64,000 nucleotides of DNA from Aeromicrobium duanguangcaii (GTDB taxonomy: Bacteria > Actinomycetota > Actinomycetes > Propionibacteriales > Nocardioidaceae). The translations under genes were made by a program, and so were the position numbers. Numbering within the stretch: position 1 is the first letter of the stretch; each line of letters starts with the position of its first letter. The stretch lies in contig NZ_CP101990.1 of NCBI RefSeq assembly GCF_024508295.1, positions 744,001 through 808,000 of the forward strand, written 5' to 3'. Of this stretch, positions 24,442-32,685 are shown piece by piece. Under the pieces are notes generated by a model. The model was not told the origin of the DNA and made no database searches. It saw only the letters and a list, made by a program, of their open reading frames with translations.

Positions 24442-25929
24442 TCACACGTCAGCGAGGTCGGTTCCCTCGGGAGCCCAGTTCCCGTGGAAGCCCGCCGGCA
24501 CCCGCCCGGGAAGCTGCACCGCGGCGACGTCCTCGAGCGTGGCGGCGTCGAGGAGCCGCAGTTGGCTGCGGCCCTCCGCGCGGTCGTGGACGTAGCCCAT
24601 GACGACGCCGTCGCCCTCCTGCGTTCCGTCCGGGTTCGGCACGAAGCAGAACTCGCTGGCCTCGAGGCCGGCGCCGAGGCGGCGCGACTGCGTGCTGCCC
24701 GTCTCGAGGTCGTGGCGCAGCACCGTGTCGCCCGGGACGCCGTCATCGAACCCGATCGCCCAGCCGTAGCGGTGGCGCTGACCCGTGAACCGCTCGTCGT
24801 GCCGCGGGAACTCCTGGGACCGCTGGTCGATGCCGGTCTCGTGCGCCCGTCCCGTGCGCAGGTCCAGGGTGAATCGCGTCAGCACCGCCGGCCCCTCGTC
24901 GGGTCCGTTCAGCACCGTCGCGAACATCCGGGAGTGGCGGACGACGTCGACCACGACGCTGTCGCCGTCGTCGTAGGCGTTGAGCGTGTGGAAGACGTAG
25001 CAGGGCGGGATCTCGAACCACCGCACCGAGGCGCTGTCGTCGTCTCGCGCCATGATGCCGATCCGTGCCGGGTAGTCGGGGTTCCAGCGGTAGGGAAGTG
25101 AGGCGGCGCCCCCGCCGCGGGCGATCCGCGCGATCACCGGCTCGGGCAGCGGATTGCGGCCGATCACCCGGTTGAGCACGCCCCGCACGGCCGGGCGCAC
25201 GACTCGGGGCACGTCGGCGGTGGCCGTCGCGATGTCGAACGTGACGGGCAGGTCGAGGATCACCACGTGGTTCTCGGTCAGCGCGAAGTCGTGCATCATC
25301 GGGCTCCCGTGGACCTCGACGTCGACGCTGCGCCTGATCCGGCCGTCGTTCCCGAGCACCGAGTAGGTCACGCGGTTGCCGCGGGTCCACGAGTAGGAGA
25401 GGGCGTGCAGCTCGCCCGTGTGCGGGTCGCGGTGGGGGTGCGCGGCGTAGCCCGGCTGGCCGAAGGAGCTGGGCAGGGTGCCGTCGAAGTCGCACGGCCC
25501 GACCGTGTCGAGCTCGTGGGTCAGCTCGTAGGGCGGAGAGCCCGCCTCGATGAGCGCCAGGGTCCGGCCGTGGTGCTCCAGCACGTTGGTGTTGGCCGCG
25601 AAGTCCCGCTCCCCGGGCGTCCCACGATGCGGCTCGCCCAGGGCGTCGGCCACGGCGGCGGACCGCACCCAGCGGTTGCGGTACCACTCGGCGCGCCCGT
25701 CACGCAGGCGCACGCCGTGCACCATGCCCTCGCCGAGGAACCAGTGGTGCTGGTCGCCGGGGTCGTCGAGGGGGTTCGGCCCGATGCGCAGGTAACGCCC
25801 GTCGAGGTGGTCGGGCAGCCGGCCGATGACGGGCAGGTCCGTGGCCGTGAGCTCCTCGCGGACCGGCGCGAAGTTGTCGCGCAGGTAGCGGTTCGAGGAG
25901 GTCGAGGGGGGTCGGATGGTCTCGGTCAT
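24442..25929 (-). CDS. carotenoid oxygenase family protein
   Basis: A 495-residue seven-bladed propeller dioxygenase. The four iron-binding histidines appear in order: H164 (AAHPHRD), H213 (MMHDFAL), H314 (VFHTLNAYD) and H482 (FHGNWAP). The start LRDNFAPVREELTATDLPVIGRLPDHLDGRYLRIGPNP is the family N-terminus. It would cleave a double bond of a carotenoid, apocarotenoid or stilbene using Fe(II) and O2. No carotenoid biosynthesis genes lie nearby. Two palindromes separate it from a divergent TetR gene that probably represses it. Confidence 0.92.
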   Translation of the reverse strand: MTETIRPPSTSSNRYLRDNFAPVREELTATDLPVIGRLPDHLDGRYLRIGPNPLDDPGDQHHWFLGEGMVHGVRLRDGRAEWYRNRWVRSAAVADALGEPHRGTPGERDFAANTNVLEHHGRTLALIEAGSPPYELTHELDTVGPCDFDGTLPSSFGQPGYAAHPHRDPHTGELHALSYSWTRGNRVTYSVLGNDGRIRRSVDVEVHGSPMMHDFALTENHVVILDLPVTFDIATATADVPRVVRPAVRGVLNRVIGRNPLPEPVIARIARGGGAASLPYRWNPDYPARIGIMARDDDSASVRWFEIPPCYVFHTLNAYDDGDSVVVDVVRHSRMFATVLNGPDEGPAVLTRFTLDLRTGRAHETGIDQRSQEFPRHDERFTGQRHRYGWAIGFDDGVPGDTVLRHDLETGSTQSRRLGAGLEASEFCFVPNPDGTQEGDGVVMGYVHDRAEGRSQLRLLDAATLEDVAAVQLPGRVPAGFHGNWAPEGTDLADV

Positions 25930-25960
25930 GACAACTCCTGGTGATGGGCGCCCGAGCCGC

Positions 25961-25995
25961 ATAACACTGTTATCGCCGACCATAACGCCGTTATG
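25961..25995. promoter_or_regulatory. twin palindromic operators between carotenoid oxygenase and TetR
   Basis: ATAAC-ACT-GTTAT (25961-25973) and CATAAC-GCC-GTTATG (25981-25995) share the half site ATAAC and have centres 21 bp apart, two helical turns, so two TetR dimers could bind the same face. The second ends 2 bp before the tetR ATG. Confidence 0.7.
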
Positions 25996-25997
25996 GC

Positions 25998-26609
25998 ATG
26001 CTGTCCAGCATGAGCTCCGCGGCGCAGTCCGACCAGCCGGACGCGCGACGTCGGCTTCTCGAGGAGGCGGCGCGGATCCTCGACGAGCAGGGTCCGGCGG
26101 CGCTCTCGGCCCGCCGGCTCGCGGCGGGGGCCGGCACGTCGACCATGGGCGTCTACACGCACTTCGGGAGCATGGGCGCCCTCGTCGACGCCGTCGCCAC
26201 GGAGGGCTTTCGCCGACTCATCGAGCGGGTGGACGCCGTCGAGCCCACCGACGACCCTGCGGCCGACCTGCTCGCGGCGGCCGGCGCCTACCGCGCCAAC
26301 GCCCTGGAGAACCCCCATCTCTACGCCGTGATGTTCGGGTCGATCAGCGTGCGGGCGCTCGGCGGCGCGGGCCCCGACGACGCGGTGGCCTACGCGGCCT
26401 TCCGTCAGCTCGTCGCCCTGGTGGAGCGGGCGATGGATGCCGGTCAACTGCGGCGTGACGACCCCGGCGCCGTGGCCGCGCAGTGGTGGAGCGCCCTGCA
26501 CGGCTACATGGTGCTGGAGCTCGCGGGGATGGACCAGGTCGTCAAGGACCCCGAGCACCACGTGCTGTGGCAGCTCATGGGGAACCTGCTTCGGGCGCTC
26601 TCGGACTGA
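25998..26609 (+). CDS. TetR-family regulator of the carotenoid oxygenase gene
   Basis: A 203-residue TetR protein: DNA-binding region ARRRLLEEAARILDEQGPAALSARRLAAGAGTSTMGVYTHFGS and a WHG-type C-terminal domain (AAQWWSALHGYMVLELAGM). Starts at 25998 or 26010 are both possible; the first lies directly next to an operator, implying a leaderless mRNA and direct occlusion by the repressor. Divergent placement and the twin palindromes indicate control of the oxygenase gene. Confidence 0.87.
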   Translation: MLSSMSSAAQSDQPDARRRLLEEAARILDEQGPAALSARRLAAGAGTSTMGVYTHFGSMGALVDAVATEGFRRLIERVDAVEPTDDPAADLLAAAGAYRANALENPHLYAVMFGSISVRALGGAGPDDAVAYAAFRQLVALVERAMDAGQLRRDDPGAVAAQWWSALHGYMVLELAGMDQVVKDPEHHVLWQLMGNLLRALSD

Positions 26610-26612
26610 GGG

Positions 26613-26948
26613 TCAGGCAGGCCGCGGCGCGTACATGATGACGGCGACGCCGACGAGGCACAGGGCGGCGCCGCCGAGGTCCCAGCGGTCGGGCCGGAAC
26701 CCGTCGACGAGCATGCCCCAAGCGAGCGATCCGGCGACGAACACGCCGCCGTACGCCGCGAGGATGCGGCCGAAGTTCGCATCGGGCTGCAGGGTCGCGA
26801 CGAAACCGTAGAGTCCCAGGGCGATCACGCCCAGTCCCATCCACACGACGCCGCGGTGTTCGCGGACGCCCTGCCACACGAGCCAGGCGCCCCCGATCTC
26901 GGCGACGGCGGCCACGGCGAAGAGCGCGATCGATCGCAGGACGTCCAT
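26613..26948 (-). CDS. YnfA/UPF0060-family membrane protein
   Basis: A 111-residue protein with four hydrophobic helices: [22 protein letters not shown], a second near 33-52, [19 protein letters not shown] and [16 protein letters not shown]. The [10 protein letters not shown] and YGGVFV motifs are diagnostic of YnfA, a small multidrug-resistance-like family of unclear physiological role. It converges on the upstream TetR gene and is divergent from the YchJ-like gene 30 bp away. Confidence 0.88.
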   Translation of the reverse strand: MDVLRSIALFAVAAVAEIGGAWLVWQGVREHRGVVWMGLGVIALGLYGFVATLQPDANFGRILAAYGGVFVAGSLAWGMLVDGFRPDRWDLGGAALCLVGVAVIMYAPRPA

Positions 26949-26978
26949 GCCCCGATTGTGCCGTGGCAGGCTGGGATC

Positions 26979-27293
26979 GTGACGGACGAGCCCGAAACCG
27001 CCGAGGCGCTCATGCGCTCCCGCTTCGAGGCCTTCAAGCGAGGCGACCGCGACTGGCTGCTGCAGACGTGGCACCCGACCACACGTCCGGACGACCTCGA
27101 TCTGTCCGACAACCCTCGCTGGCGGGGCCTGCAGATCCTCGACACCGAGGCCGGCGGCGCAGCCGATGACACCGGCGTGGTCGAGTTCCGGGCCACCTAC
27201 GTCGCCGACGGCGAGCTCGGCATCCTGCAGGAGCGATCGCGCTTCGTCCGCGAGGACGGTCGCTGGCTCTACGTGGACGGAGACGTGCGATGA
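26979..27293 (+). CDS. YchJ-like (NTF2-fold) protein
   Basis: A 104-residue protein from GTG 26979: [30 protein letters not shown], then [13 protein letters not shown] and VEFRATYV...[20 protein letters not shown]. This is the YchJ middle domain (UPF0225), but the terminal cysteine SEC-C zinc motifs of E. coli YchJ are absent. Function unknown. It overlaps the next gene by 4 nt. Confidence 0.8.
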   Translation: MTDEPETAEALMRSRFEAFKRGDRDWLLQTWHPTTRPDDLDLSDNPRWRGLQILDTEAGGAADDTGVVEFRATYVADGELGILQERSRFVREDGRWLYVDGDVR

Positions 27294-27511
27294 CGGAGAC
27301 GACCCCGGCACCCGACGCGGGTGACCTGCCCGCAGCGATCGGGCGTCCCGCGACCCGCGCGCTGACGCAGGCCGGCCTGACCTCGCTGGCCCTGGTGCTG
27401 CAGCGGCCGCGCTCCGAGATCGCCCGACTGCACGGCGTCGGCCCTCGGGCCATCCGCCTGCTGGAGGAGGAGGCGGTCGCCCGCGGTCTGGTGTGGGGCG
27501 GGCCCGGCTGA
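27290..27511 (+). CDS. small helix-hairpin-helix protein
   Basis: A 73-residue protein. Residues about 20-65 ([42 protein letters not shown]) contain the [10 protein letters not shown] hairpin of a helix-hairpin-helix, as in the RNA polymerase alpha C-terminal or SAM-like folds. It likely binds DNA or RNA non-specifically. It is the second gene of a short operon (ATGA overlap). Confidence 0.7.
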   Translation: MTETTPAPDAGDLPAAIGRPATRALTQAGLTSLALVLQRPRSEIARLHGVGPRAIRLLEEEAVARGLVWGGPG

Positions 27512-27543
27512 CGAGCGTCGGCTCCTCGTCCTAGGCTCTGGAC

Positions 27544-27750
27544 ATGAGTGACGTGAAGGGCCCCGCCTCCTACTTCCCGGCCATCGAGAAGAAGCACGGA
27601 GAGCCGATCGAGCACTGCATGCGCCAGCTGGAGTCGGTCGTGTCGGCGAAGCACATGGAGCAGGTCGCCCTCCTCAAGAACCAGTTCGGCATCGGCCACG
27701 GCCACGCCAACGCGCTGGTCGCGGTCTTCCGCCAGGAGCGGGGGCTCTGA
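27544..27750 (+). CDS. DUF4287-family protein
   Basis: A 68-residue protein: GPASYFPAIEKKHGEPIEHCMRQLE...GIGHGHANALVAVFRQE. It matches the DUF4287 pattern, in which the GxGHGHANALV helix is invariant. Function unknown. The next gene starts at the base after its stop, so the two are co-translated. Confidence 0.85.
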   Translation: MSDVKGPASYFPAIEKKHGEPIEHCMRQLESVVSAKHMEQVALLKNQFGIGHGHANALVAVFRQERGL

Positions 27751-28623
27751 GTGACCGAGCGGCGGATCGCGTTCGCCACCTGCGACCGCCTGGCCGACGG
27801 CTTCGAGGACGACCACGAGGCCGCGCGGCTGGTCGGCGCGGAGTTCGTGGTCTGGAACGACCCGGCCGTCGACTGGTCGGTGTACGACCTCGTCGTCATC
27901 CGGTCGGCGTGGGACTACACGATCCAGCGCGAGGCGTTCGTCGCCTGGGCGCGGTCGCTGGGCGACCGGGTGGCGAACTCGCCCGACCTGATCGCCTTCA
28001 ACTCCGACAAGGCGTACCTGGGCGCGCTCGGCGTCCCGACGGTGCCCACGCGGTACGTCGTGCCCGGCGGGCAGGCGCCGGACCTCCGCGGTGAGGTCGT
28101 GGTCAAGCCCACCGTCTCGGCCGGCGGCCGCGACACGGGGCGCTTCGATCCCGAGCACCATGACGGCGCGCGCGAGCTGATCGCGCAGATCAACGCCTCG
28201 GGTCGCGTAGCGATGGTCCAGCCCTATGTCGCGGGCGTCGACGCCGCCGGCGAGACCGCCGTCGTGTTCCTCGGCGGCGAGCTCTCGCACACCCTGCACA
28301 AGAAGCCGGTGCTGCGTGAGCAGGGGACCGCCGAGCTGCTCGACCCGGACGACCCGGTCTCCGAGGCCGCGATCATGCATGACGACGACCTCGTGACGGC
28401 AGCGGAGGCCGCGCCGGAGTTCGTCGAGCTCGCCCGTGCGGCCCACGCCGAGCTGGCGGCCCGCTTCGGCGAGCCGCTCTACGCGCGGGTCGACCTGGTG
28501 CCCGGTCCGTCCGGCCCGGTGGTCATGGAGATCGAGGCGGTCGAGCCGTGCCTCTACCTCGACCTCGTCCCGGGTGCGGCCGAGCGCCTCGCCGCAGCGG
28601 TCAGGTCACGCCTCGACCGCTGA
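27751..28623 (+). CDS. ATP-grasp domain protein (RimK/CycH-like)
   Basis: A 290-residue protein from GTG 27751. The N-terminal Rossmann-like part (RIAFATCDRLADGFEDDHEAARLVGAEFVVWNDPAVDWSVYDLVVIRSAWDY) leads to an ATP-grasp core with VVVKPTVSAGGRDTGRF, MVQPYV and the metal-binding VVMEIEAVEPCLYLD. Relatives ligate an amine to a carboxylate via acyl phosphate. Substrates here are unknown; the immediate upstream DUF4287 gene is the only clue. Confidence 0.83.
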   Translation: MTERRIAFATCDRLADGFEDDHEAARLVGAEFVVWNDPAVDWSVYDLVVIRSAWDYTIQREAFVAWARSLGDRVANSPDLIAFNSDKAYLGALGVPTVPTRYVVPGGQAPDLRGEVVVKPTVSAGGRDTGRFDPEHHDGARELIAQINASGRVAMVQPYVAGVDAAGETAVVFLGGELSHTLHKKPVLREQGTAELLDPDDPVSEAAIMHDDDLVTAAEAAPEFVELARAAHAELAARFGEPLYARVDLVPGPSGPVVMEIEAVEPCLYLDLVPGAAERLAAAVRSRLDR

Positions 28624-29811
28624 GGCACGCGTCCCGGTACGGGCCGGCGCCAGCCACACCGCGATCGCGGTGGTGATGGGCACGGCCAGCACGAGGCCGA
28701 TCGCACCGACGAGCGTGCGGATCACCTCCTGGGCGATCCCCTCGGTGACGGCGACCTCCAGCAGCGGGCGCTGGTAGGCCGAGATCAGCAGCAGCGTCGT
28801 CATGGCCGTGCCGGCGTAGGCGAAGACCAGCGTGTAGACGCTCGAGGCGATGTGGTCCCGGCCGATGCGCATGGCCGAGACGAACAGCTCGGGCCGGTCG
28901 GCGGTCGGCTTGAGCGAGCGCATCTCCCACACGGCGCTGGCCTGGGTGACCGTGACGTCGTTGAGCACGCCGAGCCCGGCGATCACCATCGACGCCGCGA
29001 CGACGCCGGACAGGCTCATCTGCGGCGCCGTCGCCAGCAGCAGGTGGTCGTCCTCGGACCCGACTCCGGTCAGGTGCGCCCAATCGGTCGAGGCGGCGCC
29101 GACGAGGGCCGTGAACGCGATGCCGAACAGGGTCCCGAACAGTGCCGAGGTCGTGCGGATCGAGACGCCGTGCGCCAGGTAGAGGACGGCCAGCATGATG
29201 ACCGTCGATCCGGCCACCGCGACCGCGATCGGGGGCTGGTCGGCCAGCAGCGCGGGCAGGACGAATCGCAGCAGCACCAGCAGGGTGACCCCGATGCCGA
29301 TCAGCGCGAACAGGCCCCGCCAACGGCCCACCACGGTGACCAGGACAGCAAAGGCCAGCGCGATGATCGCCAGCTGGGGGCCGCGCTGGTAGTCGTAGAA
29401 CTCGTAGGCCGGCTCCTGGCCGTCGGCCGTGAAGGCGCTGATCCGGATCTCGTCGCCCTCGGACATGCCGCCGCCGACGTATCGGGTCGGGTCGAGCGTG
29501 AAGGACGCCGACTCCCCGTCGCTGGTCTCGGCGGTGACCTGGGCGCACATGCCCTCGACCATCGGGATGTTGTCGGGGCCGGTGCCGGTGCTGCCGCAGT
29601 CGAACGGCGTGACCTTCGTGACGGTGGCATCGACGATGTCGACCGCGCCGTAGGGGTCGGCACCCTTGGGGACGTCGTTCTGGTCCGGCCACAGCAGCGC
29701 GACGGCCGCCAGTGCGGCCAGGGTGACGGCCAGGACGGCGGCGGTCAGCGACCAGGCCAGACGCGGGCGGGGCGGTCCCTCGGGAGGCTCGATGCCATGG
29801 TGGTGTGTCAC
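28606..29811 (-). CDS. YibE/F-family membrane protein
   Basis: A 401-residue protein from GTG 29811. After one N-terminal span (AWSLTAAVLAVTLAALAAVALLW) a periplasmic domain (about 45-130) precedes six or seven membrane helices with VTVVGRWRGLFALIGIGVTLLVLLRFVLPALLA, GVLNDVTVTQASAVWEM and LVFAYAGTAMTTLLL, typical of YibE/F. The role is unknown. Its 3' end overlaps that of the ATP-grasp gene by 18 bp. The start lies only 9 bp from the divergent GTG of the next gene. Confidence 0.87.
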   Translation of the reverse strand: MTHHHGIEPPEGPPRPRLAWSLTAAVLAVTLAALAAVALLWPDQNDVPKGADPYGAVDIVDATVTKVTPFDCGSTGTGPDNIPMVEGMCAQVTAETSDGESASFTLDPTRYVGGGMSEGDEIRISAFTADGQEPAYEFYDYQRGPQLAIIALAFAVLVTVVGRWRGLFALIGIGVTLLVLLRFVLPALLADQPPIAVAVAGSTVIMLAVLYLAHGVSIRTTSALFGTLFGIAFTALVGAASTDWAHLTGVGSEDDHLLLATAPQMSLSGVVAASMVIAGLGVLNDVTVTQASAVWEMRSLKPTADRPELFVSAMRIGRDHIASSVYTLVFAYAGTAMTTLLLISAYQRPLLEVAVTEGIAQEVIRTLVGAIGLVLAVPITTAIAVWLAPARTGTRASAVEA

Positions 29812-29820
29812 GATGCCAGC

Positions 29821-30594
29821 GTGTCACGTGGCGAAGATATCCCTGAACACCTCCCCGGCGGGTCCGGCGGCGTCTGGCGCGTCGGCCGCACCGTCCGGCG
29901 CCCCACCGGCCCCTGGACGCCGGCCGTCCATGAGCTGCTCGACTGGCTCTCCGACGAGGGTCTCGGTGGCATTCCGCACGTCTCGGGTCTCGACGAGGAC
30001 GGCCGCGAGATCGTCTCGTACATCGAGGGGCGCGGGGTGCCCGTCGACGACGAGGTCGTGCTCGACCAGGTCCTGGTCGAGGCCGTCGCGTGGCTGCGGG
30101 ACTTCCACGACATCGTCGACGGCTACGCGCCCGACGGCCCGCGGGTGTGGCGCCAGACCGGCGACGACCCGGTCGACCTGGCTCCCGGCCAGATCATCTG
30201 CCACAACGACCCGGGCGCCTACAACTGGATCATCCAGAGCGGGCACTTCGTCGCGATGATCGACTGGGACCTCGCCGGTCCCGGCCGACCGATCGACGAT
30301 CTCGCCTTCCTGTGCTGGACGGCCATCCCGCTCTACCGCGAGATCCCGGTCGAGGACGTGGTCCGGCGCCTCGAGCTGGTCGTCGACACGTACGCCGAGT
30401 GGGGTCCGCTGACGCTCTTGGACGCCGTCGTGGCCCGCATGACGACCGCCAGCGAGCGCATCGCGACGGGGATCGAGCGTGGCGACCCCGGGATGCTCAA
30501 CCTGCAGCGCAAGGGCGAGCCGCAGCGCACCCGCGACCGGGTCGCCGCCTTCGAGGCGCGCCTGCCCCGGATCCGCGAAGCGCTCGAAGGGTAA
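29821..30594 (+). CDS. aminoglycoside phosphotransferase (APH)-family protein
   Basis: A 257-residue kinase-like protein from GTG 29821. It begins GGSGGVWRVGRTVRRPTGPWTPAVHELLDWL, lacking the usual long N-lobe, and carries the catalytic loop IICHNDPGAYNWII (HxDxxxxN) and the metal site MIDWDLAGPG. These short actinobacterial APH-like proteins are widespread, and activity on aminoglycosides is not implied; small-molecule phosphorylation is likely. The start follows the divergent yibE start by 9 bp. Confidence 0.85.
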   Translation: MSRGEDIPEHLPGGSGGVWRVGRTVRRPTGPWTPAVHELLDWLSDEGLGGIPHVSGLDEDGREIVSYIEGRGVPVDDEVVLDQVLVEAVAWLRDFHDIVDGYAPDGPRVWRQTGDDPVDLAPGQIICHNDPGAYNWIIQSGHFVAMIDWDLAGPGRPIDDLAFLCWTAIPLYREIPVEDVVRRLELVVDTYAEWGPLTLLDAVVARMTTASERIATGIERGDPGMLNLQRKGEPQRTRDRVAAFEARLPRIREALEG

Positions 30595-30628
30595 CTCGCA
30601 GTGACGTAGGTCACGTAGGGTGTCCGCC

Positions 30629-31522
30629 ATGGACTCGACCCTCTCGACCGTCGGACTGCCCGCCGCGCTCGGCATCATCATGTTCGGGCTCGGTCTCTCA
30701 CTCACCGTCGGCGACTTCGCGCGCGTCCGTCAGTCGCCGCGGGCGGTCGTGATCGCCTTGGCGTGCCAGCTGGTCCTGCTGCCGATCGTCTGCTTCGGGC
30801 TGGTCCTGGCACTCGACCTCCCACCGCTGCTCGCGGTGGGCATGCTGCTGCTCGCCGCGTCGCCCGGCGGCAGCACGGCGAACCTGTTCAGCCACCTGTT
30901 CCGTGGCGACGTCGCGCTGAACATCACCCTGACGGCGATCAACTCGATCGTGGCGATCGTGTCCCTGCCGATCGTGACGAACCTCGCGATGGCCTACTAC
31001 GACCTCGGCGACGAGGTCTCGCTGCAGTACCGCAAGGTGGTCGAGGTGTTCGCGGTCGTCCTGGTGCCGGTGGCCCTGGGCATGCTCGTCCGGGCCAAGG
31101 GCCCCGACTTCGCGCACCGGATGGACAAGCCCGTGCGGATCGGGTCGGCGGTGCTGCTGCTGATCATCATCGTCGGCATCGTGGCCGACCAGCGCTCGAA
31201 CGTCGGCGACTACGCGGCCTCGGTGGGCCTGGCGGTCGCGATCTTCTGCGCGGCCAGCCTGGTCATCGGCTATCTCGTTCCGTGGTGGGCCGGGGTGAAG
31301 GAGAGCCAGGCCGTGGCCTGCTCGTTCGAGATCGGCGTGCACAACGCGACGCTGGCGATCTATGTGGCCGTCGAGGTTCTCGACAACGTCGAGCTGTCGG
31401 TGCCGGCGGCGGTCTACGGGCTCGTGATGTTCCTGCTGGCCACCCTGTGGGGCCTGGCCCTGACGCGCTGGATCCTGCCGCGGCGGACGGAGACGAGCGC
31501 GTTACCGTCGCAGCATGCCTGA
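30629..31522 (+). CDS. bile acid:sodium symporter-family (BASS) transporter
   Basis: A 297-residue membrane protein with nine or ten helices. GIIMFGLGLSLTVGDFARV at the N-terminus, LLLAASPGGSTANLFSHLFRGDVALNITLTAINS and FEIGVHNATLAIYVAVEVL are the two BASS core motifs that bind Na+ and substrate. Bacterial members carry pantoate, pyruvate or other organic anions; the cargo here is unknown. Confidence 0.9.
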   Translation: MDSTLSTVGLPAALGIIMFGLGLSLTVGDFARVRQSPRAVVIALACQLVLLPIVCFGLVLALDLPPLLAVGMLLLAASPGGSTANLFSHLFRGDVALNITLTAINSIVAIVSLPIVTNLAMAYYDLGDEVSLQYRKVVEVFAVVLVPVALGMLVRAKGPDFAHRMDKPVRIGSAVLLLIIIVGIVADQRSNVGDYAASVGLAVAIFCAASLVIGYLVPWWAGVKESQAVACSFEIGVHNATLAIYVAVEVLDNVELSVPAAVYGLVMFLLATLWGLALTRWILPRRTETSALPSQHA

Positions 31523-31796
31523 GGTTCATTTCGACGACCGCGAGGACGCCGAGGCGTTCGTCGCGGACCTGGAGTCACACGGTCTCGCGCATCGGCTGCA
31601 CCGCGACGAGTTCGCGGGCGAGGACGACTTCGAGGACGCGGCCTGGCTCGTCGAGGTCGACGCGGCCGTGCCGGACCTGCGCGAGCGGGCCGAGCGGGCC
31701 GGCGGCTGGCTGGTGGAGGCCCCCGGCGCGAGTCGATCGGCACCGCCGCCGCTGCCCGAGGCGCCCCGCCGGATCAAGGGCGCCGGGAAGCCGTGA
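31515..31796 (+). CDS. hypothetical 93-residue acidic protein
   Basis: It overlaps the BASS gene by 8 bp. The sequence MPEVHFDDREDAEAFVADLE and GEDDFEDAAWLVEVDAAVPDLRERAERAGGWLVEAP is compatible with a small alpha/beta (ferredoxin-like, ACT-like) fold, with a proline-rich tail. I do not recognise the family. Confidence 0.65.
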   Translation: MPEVHFDDREDAEAFVADLESHGLAHRLHRDEFAGEDDFEDAAWLVEVDAAVPDLRERAERAGGWLVEAPGASRSAPPPLPEAPRRIKGAGKP

Positions 31797-31806
31797 CGGC
31801 TCGACC

Positions 31807-32451
31807 TCAGAGGGAGAGCTCGTCCTTGGGCAGCCGGATGACGCCGTCGTAGATCGTCACCAGCACCTGGTCGAGCACGGCCTCGCGGTCGAAGGGCCGG
31901 CCGGTCCACCGGGACATCTCGGCGGCGAACCACAGGGAGCCGAAGATCTGCTCGTGGGCGAGCCGGACATCGACCTCGTCCTTCATGAGATCGGGGATGC
32001 CGTTGACGGTGATCGTCGTGGCGACGTCGAAGAGGGCGTCGAGGCGCTCGATGAGCTTGCTGCGGACGGGGGAGTCCGGGCCGAACGCGGTGGCGCCGAT
32101 GAGTGGTCCGAGCTCGACGGCCAGGTCGGCCAGCTCGGCGAAGAAGCGCCGGATGCCGTCCTGGATCTCGCGGGTCGAGCCGGCGAGGTCGCGGCTGATG
32201 CTGCGGGCGTTCTCGTTGGCCCGCACCATCGCCGCGTCGATCGACTCCAGGACGGACGCCTCGAAGAGCTCCTCCTTGGAGGGGAAGTGGCGATAGAGCA
32301 TCGCCTCGTTCACGCCGGCCTCCGCCGCGATCTCGCGGGTGCGGGTGGCGGCGTAGCCCTTCTCGGCGAACACGCGGCGGGCCGAGTCGGTGATCTGAGC
32401 ACGCCGAAGCTCGGCGGACATGCGCCGTTTGGGGCCTCGTTCAACACTCAC
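31807..32451 (-). CDS. TetR/AcrR-family regulator
   Basis: A 214-residue protein. The N-terminal RRAQITDSARRVFAEKGYAATRTREIAAEAGVNEAMLYRHFPSKEELFE is a textbook TetR DNA-binding domain; the C-terminal domain is all helical. GTG 32451 is used, but ATG 32421 (MSAELRRAQ) is an alternative. It is divergent from the HSL-like hydrolase gene, and a symmetric ACCTA...TAGGT site lies in front of that gene, so it may regulate it. Confidence 0.88.
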   Translation of the reverse strand: MSVERGPKRRMSAELRRAQITDSARRVFAEKGYAATRTREIAAEAGVNEAMLYRHFPSKEELFEASVLESIDAAMVRANENARSISRDLAGSTREIQDGIRRFFAELADLAVELGPLIGATAFGPDSPVRSKLIERLDALFDVATTITVNGIPDLMKDEVDVRLAHEQIFGSLWFAAEMSRWTGRPFDREAVLDQVLVTIYDGVIRLPKDELSL

Positions 32452-32578
32452 GCGAGAAACGGTAGGTCACATCCTTGGAACATGGGCGGAAAGGCCTGAA
32501 ACGGGTGTGACGCCTGTGACTGAAGGTACGGAATGGGCGCGCCAGGGTAACGGGAATCACAAATTTTTTTGAATTCGT

Positions 32579-32647
32579 TTGCAAGCCGCGTCATGACGCC
32601 CCTAATCTGGCGTCACTTCAGAGAAGTCAATACCTACTTACTTAGGT
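32579..32647 (+). promoter_or_regulatory. promoter and candidate operator for the HSL-like hydrolase gene
   Basis: TTGCAA (32579-32584) and TAATCT (32603-32608), 18 bp apart, form a sigma70-like promoter in an unusually AT-rich stretch. Downstream, ACCTA-CTTACT-TAGGT (32632-32647) is an inverted repeat that the neighbouring TetR protein might bind. Both are inferred. Confidence 0.4.
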
Positions 32648-32685
32648 CCGGATGCTGCCCCGGGCCTTTGCACAAGGAGAAGAAC

